A model generated the notes under the pieces. That model had not been told where the DNA came from and did not search any database. It saw nothing but the letters and a program-made list of their open reading frames with translations. A DNA stretch of 21,116 nt from a virus. Position numbers and translations under genes: made by a program. The DNA is taken from IMG/VR virus record IMGVR_UViG_3300009506_000210, positions 1 to 21,116 of that record; one strand, given 5' to 3'. Below, piece by piece: positions 1-7,714 of this stretch; the stretch's first letter is position 1; every line of letters begins with the position of its first letter.

Positions 1-1
1 C

Positions 2-253
2 ATCACCCCAGATACAGCCACATTATTGCGTTTGCGTAACCAATATACCAATGAGGCCATGAGCGGGAACGCCAATCTTCCCCCGTTCAACGAATGGGCA
101 GCCGCTCAAATGCAAGCCGCTCAGCCAACGCAGCCTATGGCCTTAGGAGCATCTGCGGTTCCCCAAACAACCACATTGGGCGCTCCTCAACCTCAATCAA
201 CCCATAGAAGCCGCTTGCTTACTCTAGCGCGGTTATTGATGGGGAATCGGTAA
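2..253 (+). CDS. C-terminal part of an unidentified protein (5' end outside window)
   Basis: The reading frame is open from the left edge to the TAA at 251-253, so this is the last 83 codons of a longer gene rather than a gene starting inside the window; TTG (26) and ATG (59) codons exist in frame but neither has a convincing SD. The visible part has a polar stretch followed by a low-complexity linker rich in Ala, Gln, Pro and Thr (about residues 40-68) and a short basic, Leu-rich end (RSRLLTLARLLMGNR). It lies 58 bp upstream of the small terminase gene on the same strand, so it probably belongs to the same phage. I do not recognise the family; the linker-plus-helix ending would fit many virion or lysis proteins, but no function should be inferred. 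Confidence 0.55.
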   Translation: MTPDTATLLRLRNQYTNEAMSGNANLPPFNEWAAAQMQAAQPTQPMALGASAVPQTTTLGAPQPQSTHRSRLLTLARLLMGNR

Positions 254-311
254 ATTAGCACCAAAACAGTGCAAATGTTGGTATATTTACAAATACTTGG
301 ATTTATACACA

Positions 312-593
312 ATGGCAAAAAGAGGAGCCCCAAAAGGCAACACCAATGCAGCATCCAGATACCCAAAGATATTTGGTGATTTGCTGCGCAAAGTTTCTGT
401 TCAGGAAGACCACAAACGTCTAAAAAAGGGAATCGAGCAACTTTTGAATGATGTGGCCGAAGGCGATAAATTTGCCCTTGGGCTTGTTCGCGATACTTTT
501 GATGGCAAGCCAGCCCAGCAGATTGATCTGGATGCAAGTGTTGACGGCTCGCTGTCGGTTGAGATAGTGCGGTTTGGGGATAAAAACACTTAA
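312..593 (+). CDS. Terminase small subunit-like protein
   Basis: A 93-aa protein from ATG 312. The N-terminal motif AKRGAPKGNTNA is the KRGAPxGNxNA signature common at the start of phage small terminase/packaging proteins, and the later RDTFDGKPAQQ resembles the 'LDGKPAQ' segment of the same group. The middle is a charged helical region. Known role of the family: oligomeric ring that recognises phage DNA and hands it to the large terminase for cutting and packaging. Its position 21 bp before the large terminase gene supports the call. A TTG start at 297 (five residues longer) is possible; neither start has a clear SD. The protein is shorter than P22 gp3 (162 aa), so it may lack part of the usual oligomerisation region. 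Family assignment is good; the DNA site recognised is unknown. Confidence 0.75.
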   Translation: MAKRGAPKGNTNAASRYPKIFGDLLRKVSVQEDHKRLKKGIEQLLNDVAEGDKFALGLVRDTFDGKPAQQIDLDASVDGSLSVEIVRFGDKNT

Positions 594-614
594 AGCAACA
601 AATTATAGAATTAC

Positions 615-2027
615 GTGAAGATTCAGCTTCCAAATAACTGGCGCCCTCGGGATTATCAACTTCCTGCCTGGACATATTTGGAGAATGGAGGCAGGCATGC
701 AGAGCTTGTTTGGGCAAGACGACACGGCAAAGACGAAATATGTCTTCACAGGGCTGCCTGTGCTGCATTTGAAAGAATAGGGAACTATTGGCATATGCTC
801 CCTGAATATGCCCAAGCCCGGAAAGCAATTTGGGATGCAATTAATCCCCATACTGGTCACCGCAGGATTGATGAAGCCTTTCCTCAGGAGCTCAGATCCT
901 TCACCCGAAACGATGAAATGATTATCGGGTTTAAGAATGGATCAACCTGGCAAGTGGTGGGTTCAGATCGTTATGATGCATTGGTCGGCGCTTCACCGGC
1001 CGGAATTGTATACTCTGAGTGGGCTTTGGCAAATCCAGCCGCTAGGGCTTATTTTAGACCTATGCTGGCTGAAAACAATGGCTGGCAGATATTTATAACC
1101 ACTCCTCGAGGAAGGAATCATGCTTACACTACACTCAAAGCCGCTGAACGCAACCCGGATGCATTCGCGCAGATTATAACGGCTGAAGAGTCGGGAGTCT
1201 TCACGCAAGCACAACTTGAGAATGAGCTTAAGGCGTATATAGATGAGTTTGGGGAGGACTATGGAAGGTCAAAATTTGAGCAAGAATTCCTATGTTCGTT
1301 TGAATCGGCAAACCTTGGCGCAATCCTGGCCCGTACACTCGGAATAAGCGAGAAAAAAGGGCTCATCAATGACGAGGTGGATTTTGACCCATTAGGTGCT
1401 CAAATCCAGATAACAGCAGATATAGGACACCGAGACACATCGACATGGTGGTTCTGGCAGCCAAAAATGGGAGGATATTCTGTAATCGAGTGCGATTCAG
1501 GTTGGGGAATTGATGCAGATGAATGGTGTCAGCGATTACATGAAAAACTGAGAAAATACCAAATCAAAGGGCGCCCATCGGCACTCGGAAAGATTTGGCT
1601 TCCCCATGATGCTAGGGCAAAGACATTCGCAGCCAAGCGATCTGCGGTGGAAATCTTCGTTCAATACTTCGGGGCTGACCATGTAGCCATTACGCCCAAC
1701 TCAGCCATTTCTGATCGGGTAAATGCTGCTCGCGTCTTAACACCACGGGTAGAGTTCAACGCAACCAAATGTTCAGAGGGTTTGGATGGCCTGCGAGCTT
1801 GGTCATACGATTATAACGAGGATACTAAGACATTCTCACAAACCCCCAAACATGATTGGGCCTCTCATTATGGCGATGGATACTCATATGGGTGTTTGAT
1901 AATGAAACAAATTGCCCCGCCACCGAAGCCGAAAGAGCCAATGCGCGGAATCACCGTGGGGCACAATACCGTGACAATCAACGAACTTTGGAACGAAAAG
2001 AGACCGCAAACACGAAATAGAGTATAA
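615..2027 (+). CDS. Terminase large subunit (packaging ATPase-nuclease)
   Basis: A 470-aa two-domain packaging motor, a normal length. ATPase domain: a variant Walker A at residues 33-41 (WARRHGKDE, with G38-K39 and D40 in place of the usual T/S), Walker B with catalytic Glu at 131-135 (IVYSE), and the coupling motif ITTPRGR at 161-167. Nuclease domain with RNase H-like fold: acidic residues D269 (TADIGHRD), D332 (PHDAR) and D421 (SHYGDGYSYG), the expected three metal ligands. It acts at the portal vertex, translocating and cutting concatemeric DNA. The start must be GTG 615: a stop lies in frame at 606-608 and the first internal ATG (residue 61) would remove Walker A. The SD is weak, so translation may be coupled to the small subunit. 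The first half of the following 104-bp gap carries promoter-like and hairpin elements. Confidence 0.93.
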   Translation: MKIQLPNNWRPRDYQLPAWTYLENGGRHAELVWARRHGKDEICLHRAACAAFERIGNYWHMLPEYAQARKAIWDAINPHTGHRRIDEAFPQELRSFTRNDEMIIGFKNGSTWQVVGSDRYDALVGASPAGIVYSEWALANPAARAYFRPMLAENNGWQIFITTPRGRNHAYTTLKAAERNPDAFAQIITAEESGVFTQAQLENELKAYIDEFGEDYGRSKFEQEFLCSFESANLGAILARTLGISEKKGLINDEVDFDPLGAQIQITADIGHRDTSTWWFWQPKMGGYSVIECDSGWGIDADEWCQRLHEKLRKYQIKGRPSALGKIWLPHDARAKTFAAKRSAVEIFVQYFGADHVAITPNSAISDRVNAARVLTPRVEFNATKCSEGLDGLRAWSYDYNEDTKTFSQTPKHDWASHYGDGYSYGCLIMKQIAPPPKPKEPMRGITVGHNTVTINELWNEKRPQTRNRV

Positions 2028-2030
2028 AAT

Positions 2031-2059
2031 TTGCAAAAAAATACTAGATATAGTATATA
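2031..2059 (+). promoter_or_regulatory. Candidate sigma70-like promoter overlapping a dyad
   Basis: TTGCAA (2031-2036) and TATATA (2054-2059) are separated by 17 bp; each matches 4 of 6 bases of the bacterial consensus. The spacer and -10 contain a perfect 6-bp inverted repeat (ATACTA, GATA loop, TAGTAT, 2041-2056), which could be an operator or simply AT-rich promoter DNA. It sits 4 bp after the large terminase gene, in front of the portal-capsid genes. Inference only; the pattern is short and AT-rich DNA produces such matches by chance. Confidence 0.35.
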
Positions 2060-2061
2060 GT

Positions 2062-2075
2062 GACCTAGCCAGGTC
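2062..2075 (+). other. Small perfect hairpin GACCT-AGCC-AGGTC
   Basis: A 5-bp perfect stem with a 4-base loop lies just downstream of the candidate promoter and would be at the 5' end of its transcript. No T-run follows, so it is not a terminator; it could stabilise an mRNA 5' end or serve as an operator half-site pair. Short enough to be chance. Confidence 0.3.
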
Positions 2076-2127
2076 GTCGTGAGATAGAAGGGCGCTATTA
2101 ACCAATTCGCCGTGAGGCAGAAGGGTG
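2074..2127 (+). repeat. Imperfect direct repeat, two 21-bp copies 33 bp apart
   Basis: Copy 1 (2074-2094, TCGTCGTGAGATAGAAGGG...) and copy 2 (2107-2127, TCGCCGTGAGGCAGAAGGG...) agree at 17 of 21 positions, and similarity continues about 8 bases upstream. Copy 2 supplies the SD (AAGGG) of the 96-aa gene starting at 2132; copy 1 has the same SD-like core but no start codon at the equivalent position. Either a local duplication of a ribosome-binding region or a pair of protein-binding sites. Confidence 0.5.
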
Positions 2128-2131
2128 AAAA

Positions 2132-2422
2132 ATGAAACCAGACTACACCATTGCCGCTCCTAAAAATGCGGCGACTGTCAATGTGGCATACACCACAACC
2201 GCAACAACCCCTGTAATTTCTAACGCTTCTGTCATTCGAGTGGTAACCACATCGGATGCTTTCATTGAAATATCTGCTGATAGTGCAGTTACTGCTGTTG
2301 CTACAACCGGAATGTTTATGCCGGCCTATACGCCAGAATATTTCTCTTGTGGCTCCACTGTGTATGTTGCTGCCGTCCAAAACACTACTGGCGGCACAGT
2401 TTATGTAACACCTGTTGAATGA
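2132..2422 (+). CDS. Small beta-rich virion protein (probable minor structural/decoration)
   Basis: A 96-aa protein rich in Val, Thr and Ala with predicted alternating beta strands and no charged catalytic pattern. The segment RVVTTSDAFIEISADSAVTA followed by MFMPAYTPEYFSC and a closing GGTVYVTPVE resembles a widespread small podophage virion protein whose sequence runs 'RV..t...wI..g......s..mylPa.tPeyf......vav.q....g.vyvt'. I know that pattern from phage genomes next to terminase and portal genes; a biochemical role is not established to my knowledge. Start ATG 2132 is preceded by AAGGG with 6-bp spacing. It is the first gene after the regulatory patch and lies 34 bp before the portal gene. 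A decoration or head-completion role is inference from composition and place. Confidence 0.6.
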   Translation: MKPDYTIAAPKNAATVNVAYTTTATTPVISNASVIRVVTTSDAFIEISADSAVTAVATTGMFMPAYTPEYFSCGSTVYVAAVQNTTGGTVYVTPVE

Positions 2423-2456
2423 TAATTAAACCCGGATTGCGACCGAGGCAACATGT

Positions 2457-4565
2457 ATGAGCGAACTAATCCCAGATGAAGCCCAGACATGGATTAAAAC
2501 CATTGGGCAATATGACAAGGAATTCAAGAAATGGGAGGGACGCGTTGATAAGATCCTGCGTCGATACCGTGATGAGCCCGAGAATAATCGTGGCTACAAT
2601 CTTGCCAAGTTCAATATTCTTTGGTCGAATGTTCAAACGGCATTGCCTGCTGTCTATTCCAGGCTACCAAAGCCGGACGTTTCCCGACGTTTCCGTGATA
2701 ATGACCCGGTTGGCCGTGTAGCTTCCCTGATTCTAGAGCGTGCACTGACTTATGAAGTTGAGCATTACCCGGATTATAGGGGAACGATGGGTGAGGCTGT
2801 ACTGGATCGATTCTTGGGTGGCCGCGGTACATCATGGGTGCGATATGAGCCTCACAGCCACATGGAGCCCATACAAGGTATGCCGGGAATGGGAATGCCA
2901 GATGATGGATTCCAGATCACCGAGGACACAGATGAAGCGCCAGGCGAGGAAGAAATATTGGATTATGAATGCGCCCCCGTGGATTATGTACATTGGAAGG
3001 ATTTTGGACATACCACCGGACGCACATGGGAAGAAGTTACAGCGGTATGGCGCAAGGTTTATATGGGGCGTGAGGCGCTGATTGAGCGATTTGGAGAAGA
3101 ATTAGGCTCGAAAATCCCCCTTGATACCAAGCCAGACGATAACAAAAAGATGAACGCCAATGTCGAGGGGAATCAGGCGCTTATTTATGAGATTTGGGAT
3201 AAATCCACTGGAAAAGCCATATGGCTATCGAAAACACTCGGCAAGATTCTTGATGAGCTTGATGATCCGCTAGGTTTGGAGAATTTCTGGCCATGTCCGA
3301 AACCACTCTATGCCACTTTAACCAATGAATCATTGATTCCTGTCCCTGATTTTGCCCTCTACCAAGATCAGGCAAACACGCTCGACTTGCTCTGTGATCG
3401 TATTGAGGGATTAGTTAGGGCCTTACAAATTAAAGGGGGATATGATGCATCAATTCCTGAGCTCAAGCGTATCTTTACTGAGGGCGAGAATAATACGCTC
3501 ATTCCGATTGAAAATTGGCAATCCTTCGCTGAGAAAAACGGTTTGCAAGGTTCTATTTCGCTTGTAGATTTGAAACCGATTTATGAGGCTTTGAATGGCT
3601 GTTATTTGGCGATGGATCAGCAAAAGAAGCAGATTTACGAAATAACCGGACTGGCAGATATTATTCGTGGCCAAGGTGTTGCGTCTGAAACCGCGACAGC
3701 CCAGCAGCTCAAGGGGCAATTTGCATCCATGCGTTTAAAGGCAATGCAGGATGATGTAGCTTTGTTTGCGTCTGAATTGCTACAAATCAAAGCCCAGATT
3801 ATTTGCAAGCATTTCCAGCCCGAAACAATCCTACGCATTGGTGGGGCGGCCGAGTTACTTCCAGCAGATCAGCAATATGCTGCTCAAGCTGTTGCATTGC
3901 TCAAGGACTCGGAAATGTCCGAATTCCGCATCGATGTTGAAGCCGATTCAATGGTGATGATGGATGAGCAGGAAGACAAGCAGAGTCGTATTGAGTTCTT
4001 GCAAGCTACCGGCGCATTCTTGGATAAAGCGGTTCAGGCTGGGATGCAAATTCCAGAAATAGCTCCATTGGCTATGGAAATGCTCAAGTTTGGCGTAACA
4101 GGATTCAAGATTGGCAAAACGATCGAGGGTGAATTTGATGCTGCGGCTGAGCAGTTGAAACAAGCTGCAGCGCAAGCAGCCGCACAGCCCAAGCAAGATC
4201 CTGCCATGATTAAGGCCCAGCAAGAACAACAAAAAATGCAGGTCGAAACTCAGGCAGATATGGCCAAGCATCAGATGGAAATGCAAATGCGTGACCGTGA
4301 GCAACAGATGCAGGCCGTTATCGAGCAGCATCGTAACGAAATGGAAGCTCAGCGCCAAGCATACGATGCCCAAACCCAGATGGCCATTGAGCAGATGAAC
4401 AACCGCCACGAAATGCAAATGGAAATGATGAGGCAACAATTCCAGCAAATGCAGAATGATAACCAAAATGCACTCAAATTGATGCTTGGGGAGCTTTCTG
4501 CGCAGGTCGCACTTTCTAAACAGCAGGAATCAACAGCTATTCAAGCCGCGAGGGATATTGAATGA
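2457..4565 (+). CDS. Portal protein (P22 gp1-like)
   Basis: A 702-aa protein, close to P22 gp1 (725 aa). The N-terminal part contains the conserved helix-rich stretch around residues 47-76 (NILWSNVQTALPAVYSRLPK), followed by a mixed alpha/beta wing/stem region with WVRYEP and an acidic loop near residues 140-170. From about residue 559 to the end the sequence is an almost pure helix rich in Gln, Met and Glu, a strong coiled-coil candidate matching the C-terminal barrel of P22-like portals that projects into the head. Twelve copies form the DNA channel at the portal vertex, docking the terminase and later the tail. It follows terminase, precedes scaffold and coat, and its stop overlaps the next start (ATGA 4562-4565). 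SD GAGG at 2445-2448. Confidence 0.88.
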   Translation: MSELIPDEAQTWIKTIGQYDKEFKKWEGRVDKILRRYRDEPENNRGYNLAKFNILWSNVQTALPAVYSRLPKPDVSRRFRDNDPVGRVASLILERALTYEVEHYPDYRGTMGEAVLDRFLGGRGTSWVRYEPHSHMEPIQGMPGMGMPDDGFQITEDTDEAPGEEEILDYECAPVDYVHWKDFGHTTGRTWEEVTAVWRKVYMGREALIERFGEELGSKIPLDTKPDDNKKMNANVEGNQALIYEIWDKSTGKAIWLSKTLGKILDELDDPLGLENFWPCPKPLYATLTNESLIPVPDFALYQDQANTLDLLCDRIEGLVRALQIKGGYDASIPELKRIFTEGENNTLIPIENWQSFAEKNGLQGSISLVDLKPIYEALNGCYLAMDQQKKQIYEITGLADIIRGQGVASETATAQQLKGQFASMRLKAMQDDVALFASELLQIKAQIICKHFQPETILRIGGAAELLPADQQYAAQAVALLKDSEMSEFRIDVEADSMVMMDEQEDKQSRIEFLQATGAFLDKAVQAGMQIPEIAPLAMEMLKFGVTGFKIGKTIEGEFDAAAEQLKQAAAQAAAQPKQDPAMIKAQQEQQKMQVETQADMAKHQMEMQMRDREQQMQAVIEQHRNEMEAQRQAYDAQTQMAIEQMNNRHEMQMEMMRQQFQQMQNDNQNALKLMLGELSAQVALSKQQESTAIQAARDIE

Positions 4566-5116
4566 ACTTCAATCGAGAGGCCAAACGAGCCAAACAATTA
4601 CTGACAGATGGAAAGCTCGGTAGTGTGTATTTAGCCGAGATTCCGGCCGAGGATTTTACTGTTAAACCTGATTGCCTGGTTGCCATGCAAATACCCGTGA
4701 AGATTGTTGGCCAGCATATAAATGAATTGATCGAATACATGCGTGCCGAGCATGAGAAATGTATTGGATTCCATGAAAAGACAGTGAGCGCATGCGGGGC
4801 GAAAAAGGAAGAATGGCTGGATTCCCAAAATATTCCAGTTAATGAGCGCAAGGAAGTTTGGGAACGCAAGCTAGAGCTGGATTTGCGTGTTTCAACCGGG
4901 AACATAATCAGGTCAGCAGATATTATTGACGACATTAAGCCATATAAATCAATGGTTGATGGCTCAATGATTGAATCGAGATCAAAACACCGCGAACACT
5001 TGCGGCGGCATGGGTGTGTGGAAATCGGCAACGAGAAAGTGGAACAAAAGCCGATGCAGACACCTAAAGGGCTTCGTGAAGACATAGCACGCGAAGCATA
5101 TAGACATTGGAATTAA
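4562..5116 (+). CDS. Conserved phage protein of unknown function, translationally coupled to portal
   Basis: A 184-aa soluble protein whose start overlaps the portal stop by four bases, so it is probably made by re-initiation together with portal. The C-terminal part has a striking block at residues 127-157: PYKSMVDGSMIESRSKHREH, then LRRHGCVEIGNE. I recall this 'SR..HREHL+..G..E.GNe' block from proteins encoded directly after portal genes in many podophages, always unnamed. The N-terminal 60 residues include a compact region (VYLAEIPAEDFTVKPDCLVA) and the middle is helical and charged (WLDSQN..NERKEVWERKLELD). No catalytic motif or membrane segment is evident. Position between portal and scaffold suggests a head assembly or head completion role, but that is inference. 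Confidence 0.65.
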   Translation: MNFNREAKRAKQLLTDGKLGSVYLAEIPAEDFTVKPDCLVAMQIPVKIVGQHINELIEYMRAEHEKCIGFHEKTVSACGAKKEEWLDSQNIPVNERKEVWERKLELDLRVSTGNIIRSADIIDDIKPYKSMVDGSMIESRSKHREHLRRHGCVEIGNEKVEQKPMQTPKGLREDIAREAYRHWN

Positions 5117-5128
5117 AGGAGAAATATC

Positions 5129-5503
5129 ATGGCACTTTCTAAAGATTTGATGGGCGGCGGCTTTTCGGCGGGTCAAGCTCGTGCTGTAGGCGGGAATTAT
5201 GCAAGCCCGGCAGCGGCCGGCACAACCCAAGCAACCGCAACTACTATTACAGCATCTAACAATGTGGTAACTGGCGCAAGCGGTACAAACGGCGTTGTAT
5301 TGTCTGGAAATGTAGGTGACAGCGTGGAAATTTTCAACAGTTCTGCAAGTTCCCTACTCGTTTATCCGGATAGCGGCGCGGCGATTGCTGTCCCTGGCAC
5401 TGGTGCCGGTACTGCGAATGCTGCTTACACTCATACAACCTATGCCGTGGTGACTTACAAGAAAGTGACCTCTACACAGTGGTTGCCGAATAAGAGCGCA
5501 TAA
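5129..5503 (+). CDS. Small Ala/Thr/Gly-rich virion protein
   Basis: A 124-aa protein with a strong SD (AAAGGAG) before ATG 5129. The N-terminus (MALSKDLMGGGFSAGQARAV) looks like a short amphipathic helix found on several small podophage head proteins; the remainder is beta-rich: a segment with GDSVEIFNSSASSLLVYP, then a small-residue loop and a final strand ending TSTQWLPNKSA. The 'gd.v.v.N.g...llVYP..g..i' pattern is shared by many short phage virion proteins of unknown role. It lies between the portal-coupled gene and a 52-aa gene, just upstream of scaffold. No enzyme motif, no signal peptide. Probably a minor capsid or decoration component; confidence in a structural role is moderate, in any precise role low. 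Confidence 0.6.
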   Translation: MALSKDLMGGGFSAGQARAVGGNYASPAAAGTTQATATTITASNNVVTGASGTNGVVLSGNVGDSVEIFNSSASSLLVYPDSGAAIAVPGTGAGTANAAYTHTTYAVVTYKKVTSTQWLPNKSA

Positions 5504-5505
5504 AA

Positions 5506-5664
5506 ATGCCTTGGTCACCCGCACAACATCGGCTATTTGAGGCGGCAAAACATGACCCTTCGGTTGCCAAAAGAGTAGGCATCCCGCAGGAAAAAGCCGC
5601 TCAGATGGCGAGTGAGGGGATCAAGGACAAACCCAAGAAAATGGCTAAACTTTTAAGGAGATAG
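5506..5664 (+). CDS. 52-aa conserved helical phage protein
   Basis: Translating from ATG 5506 (2 bp after the previous stop) gives 52 residues beginning MPWSPAQHRLFEAAKHDPSV and ending KMAKLLRR before TAG 5662-5664. The core HRLFEAAKHDP..AKRVGIPQEKAAQMASEG looks like two short helices; 'QH+LFeAaaH.p..akkvGIpqskA.eMa.EGi' is a pattern I recall from tiny genes in the same place of other podophages, which is why I consider it real. It is strongly basic at the C-terminus. Its last codons contain the SD (AAGGAG, 5655-5660) of the scaffold gene, so the two are tightly linked. Function unknown; a helper of head assembly is only a positional guess. Confidence 0.65.
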   Translation: MPWSPAQHRLFEAAKHDPSVAKRVGIPQEKAAQMASEGIKDKPKKMAKLLRR

Positions 5665-5667
5665 AAA

Positions 5668-6687
5668 ATGGCTGAGCAAGAATCGCAGACTACTTTGCGG
5701 GACACAATTGCAGCGAACTTTGATGACCATATTGAGGAAGGTGAAGAGCAGGAGCATCGCCAAGAAACTCAACAGGAACAGCAAGAAGATCAAGCAGCCA
5801 TTGATGCCTCTGCAGAACAGCAGCAAACGCAAGAGGAAATCACAGATCCGCTTGCCGAACTACCCCATCCATCGACCTGGAAAAAGGAATATTACCCACT
5901 TTGGGAAAAACTAGGAAAGGGTGAGCCATTAACAGCCGAGGAAGGTCGGAGGCTGCAGGAATATACCGAACAGCGCGAAAGCCAGTACAAAACCGGCGTA
6001 TCGACCTATAAAGCCGAGGCCGAACAAGCACGCCAACTCCAAGAAGCCATGGCACCATTTATGCCTGAATTGCAGCAGCACGGCATTAACCCGCAAACAT
6101 GGATAAGCAACCTGGGGAACGCCCATCGCGTTTTGTCCTTGGGAAATGCCGAGCAAAAAATGCAGATGTTCGCGCAGTTAGCGCAGGAATATGGAATACC
6201 CTTGCAAGGTGTCGCTCAAATGCTTGATGGGCAACAAGTTGACCCTCTTGCATTACAAATGGCAAATGAGTTACAATCATTGCGAAATCAGACAAACACC
6301 CTGACTTCCTGGCAGCAACAGCAAGAGGAGGCGGGGTTGATGACTGAAATTAACGCGGTGCGGGATGACAAGGAAAATTTCCCCCACTTCGATTTGGTAA
6401 GAGGCCAAATGGCTCAACTCCTTGAGAACGGTGAAGCCCCTGACCTGAAAACTGCTTATGAAATGGCAGCGAAGCCAATTGAAGACCTGAAAGCGCAATG
6501 GATTTCACAATCCGCGCAGACCGGCCAACAAAAGGTAAAGCTCTCAGCTCAAAGCAAAGCAAAAGCCGTAAGTCCCCGCTCGGCCACACCCAGCGGAAAA
6601 GTAACAGACACAACGGTTAATGCACAGGATAGACGCGCCGTTCTTGCTGAGCAAGTAGATGCTCTCCTTGGCGGCGGTAGGGTTTAA
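5668..6687 (+). CDS. Capsid scaffolding protein
   Basis: A 339-aa highly hydrophilic protein, similar in size to P22 gp8 (303 aa). Residues 1-65 are extremely rich in Glu and Gln; residues about 95-235 are long helices with Gln/Glu/Ala heptad-like composition (coiled coil); the tail contains a basic linker (KVKLSAQSKAKA, SPRS) and a final short helix RRAVLAEQVDALLGGG. That order, acidic N-terminus, coiled coil, basic coat-binding C-terminus, together with position immediately before the major capsid gene, is the usual signature of an internal scaffold that directs coat assembly and then leaves. No protease domain is visible. SD AAGGAG at 5655-5660. It carries a 21-bp stretch (6406-6426) identical to one in the gene at 9749. 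Confidence 0.85.
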   Translation: MAEQESQTTLRDTIAANFDDHIEEGEEQEHRQETQQEQQEDQAAIDASAEQQQTQEEITDPLAELPHPSTWKKEYYPLWEKLGKGEPLTAEEGRRLQEYTEQRESQYKTGVSTYKAEAEQARQLQEAMAPFMPELQQHGINPQTWISNLGNAHRVLSLGNAEQKMQMFAQLAQEYGIPLQGVAQMLDGQQVDPLALQMANELQSLRNQTNTLTSWQQQQEEAGLMTEINAVRDDKENFPHFDLVRGQMAQLLENGEAPDLKTAYEMAAKPIEDLKAQWISQSAQTGQQKVKLSAQSKAKAVSPRSATPSGKVTDTTVNAQDRRAVLAEQVDALLGGGRV

Positions 6688-6707
6688 TCTACTTATAGGA
6701 GGCCATC

Positions 6708-7703
6708 ATGGCTTTTGCTAATTCGAGCATTACCGATATTATCGCGACAACGATCCAGTCGCGTTCTGGTGTCCTAGCGGACAACTTAACCAACAACAGC
6801 CCATTGCTGATGCGTTTGAAGCAAAAGGGCAATATCCGGCCGTTCTCGGGTGGTAACGTGATTTTGGAAGAAATCATGTACAACGACACCTCAACGAACA
6901 ATGCCAACTCTTACTCGGGTTATGAGCTGCTGAATATCAGCCCGGACAGCCCGATTTCCGCTGCTCAATTCAGCATTACCCAATACGCCGATGCGGTTAC
7001 CATGTCGGGTTTGGAAATGCTGCAAAACAGCGGTAAAGAGCAAATCATTGATCTGCTGGATGGCCGTATGAAGGTTTCGGAGGCGCGCCTTCTGAACCGA
7101 ATTAACGGTGACTTGTATCTTGATGGTACAGGCAACGGCGGCAAGAACATCACTGGTTTGGCTGCGGCCGTCCCTGATGCTCCTACCTCTGGCACCTATG
7201 GCGGCATTGATCGCTCAACTTGGTCATTCTGGCAGTCTCAGAAATATTCTGGCACTACTGATGGCGGAGCTGCTGTTTCCTCTTCCAACATCCTGCAATA
7301 TATGACCACCCTGGCGCTTAACTTGATTCGTAACCAAGACCGCGCTGACCTGATTGTTGCGGATTCGACATATTATGCTTTGTATGCCAACTCCCTGCAA
7401 TCCATCCAGCGTATCACTGATGAAACCTCGGCTGCAGCCGGTTTCGCCTCTCTGAAGTTCTACGGCGGCGGCACTTCTGCAGACGTTATCATGGGTGGTG
7501 GTATTGGTTCCGCTGCAACCTCTGCTCATATGTGGTTCCTGAATACGGACTATATTTTCTTCCGTCCGCACAAGGATCGCAATTTTGTGCCGATTGGCGG
7601 TGAGCGCCAGGCAGTCAACCAAGATGCCATCGTTAAACTGTACGGCTGGGCCGGAAACCTGACTTGCTCGGGTAGCCAGTTCCAAGGCGTTCTGATCGCG
7701 TAA
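6708..7703 (+). CDS. Major capsid protein (HK97-type fold expected)
   Basis: A 331-aa protein preceded by a very strong SD (TAGGAGG, 6696-6702), as expected for the most abundant virion protein. The N-terminal segment VLADNLTNNSPLLMRLKQKG, then IRPFSGG..ILEEIMYND, matches the start of a large class of podophage coat proteins ('nN.LL.rLk..GnIr.vsGG..I..el.Y'). The long helix region (SGLEMLQNSGKEQIIDLLDG, then RMKVSEARLLNRINGDLYLDG) and the beta-rich distal part ending in a hydrophobic GSQFQGVLIA fit the HK97 fold. Flanked by scaffold and decoration genes. Codons are more uniformly C-ending than in neighbours, suggesting selection for high expression. The fold is family inference; the assignment as coat is firm from context and N-terminal pattern. 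Confidence 0.9.
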   Translation: MAFANSSITDIIATTIQSRSGVLADNLTNNSPLLMRLKQKGNIRPFSGGNVILEEIMYNDTSTNNANSYSGYELLNISPDSPISAAQFSITQYADAVTMSGLEMLQNSGKEQIIDLLDGRMKVSEARLLNRINGDLYLDGTGNGGKNITGLAAAVPDAPTSGTYGGIDRSTWSFWQSQKYSGTTDGGAAVSSSNILQYMTTLALNLIRNQDRADLIVADSTYYALYANSLQSIQRITDETSAAAGFASLKFYGGGTSADVIMGGGIGSAATSAHMWFLNTDYIFFRPHKDRNFVPIGGERQAVNQDAIVKLYGWAGNLTCSGSQFQGVLIA

Positions 7704-7714
7704 GGAGAAACATC

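Noticed and set aside
255-275. GCAC...GTGC hairpin after the first partial gene
   Set aside because: Only a 4-bp stem with a 7-base loop and no T-run; not a credible terminator.
193-840. 215-aa reverse-strand open frame across the terminase genes
   Set aside because: It runs antisense through two recognisable terminase genes, has no family resemblance, and its composition looks like a random translation.
33-2027. Unusual Walker A (WARRHGKDE) as evidence that the large terminase is inactive
   Set aside because: Deviant Walker A motifs are common in phage large terminases, and all other ATPase and nuclease residues are present.
1868-2380. 170-aa reverse-strand frame spanning the gap after large terminase
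   Set aside because: Cys/Ser/Arg-rich nonsense-like sequence antisense to two genes, with no recognisable domain.
3948-4466. 172-aa reverse-strand frame rich in Leu and His
   Set aside because: It is the mirror of the Gln/Met/Glu-rich portal coiled coil, whose repeated codons leave the opposite strand free of stops; no SD or homology.
7224-7685. 153-aa reverse-strand frame inside the major capsid gene
   Set aside because: Pure antisense of a firmly assigned coat gene; no independent start signal.
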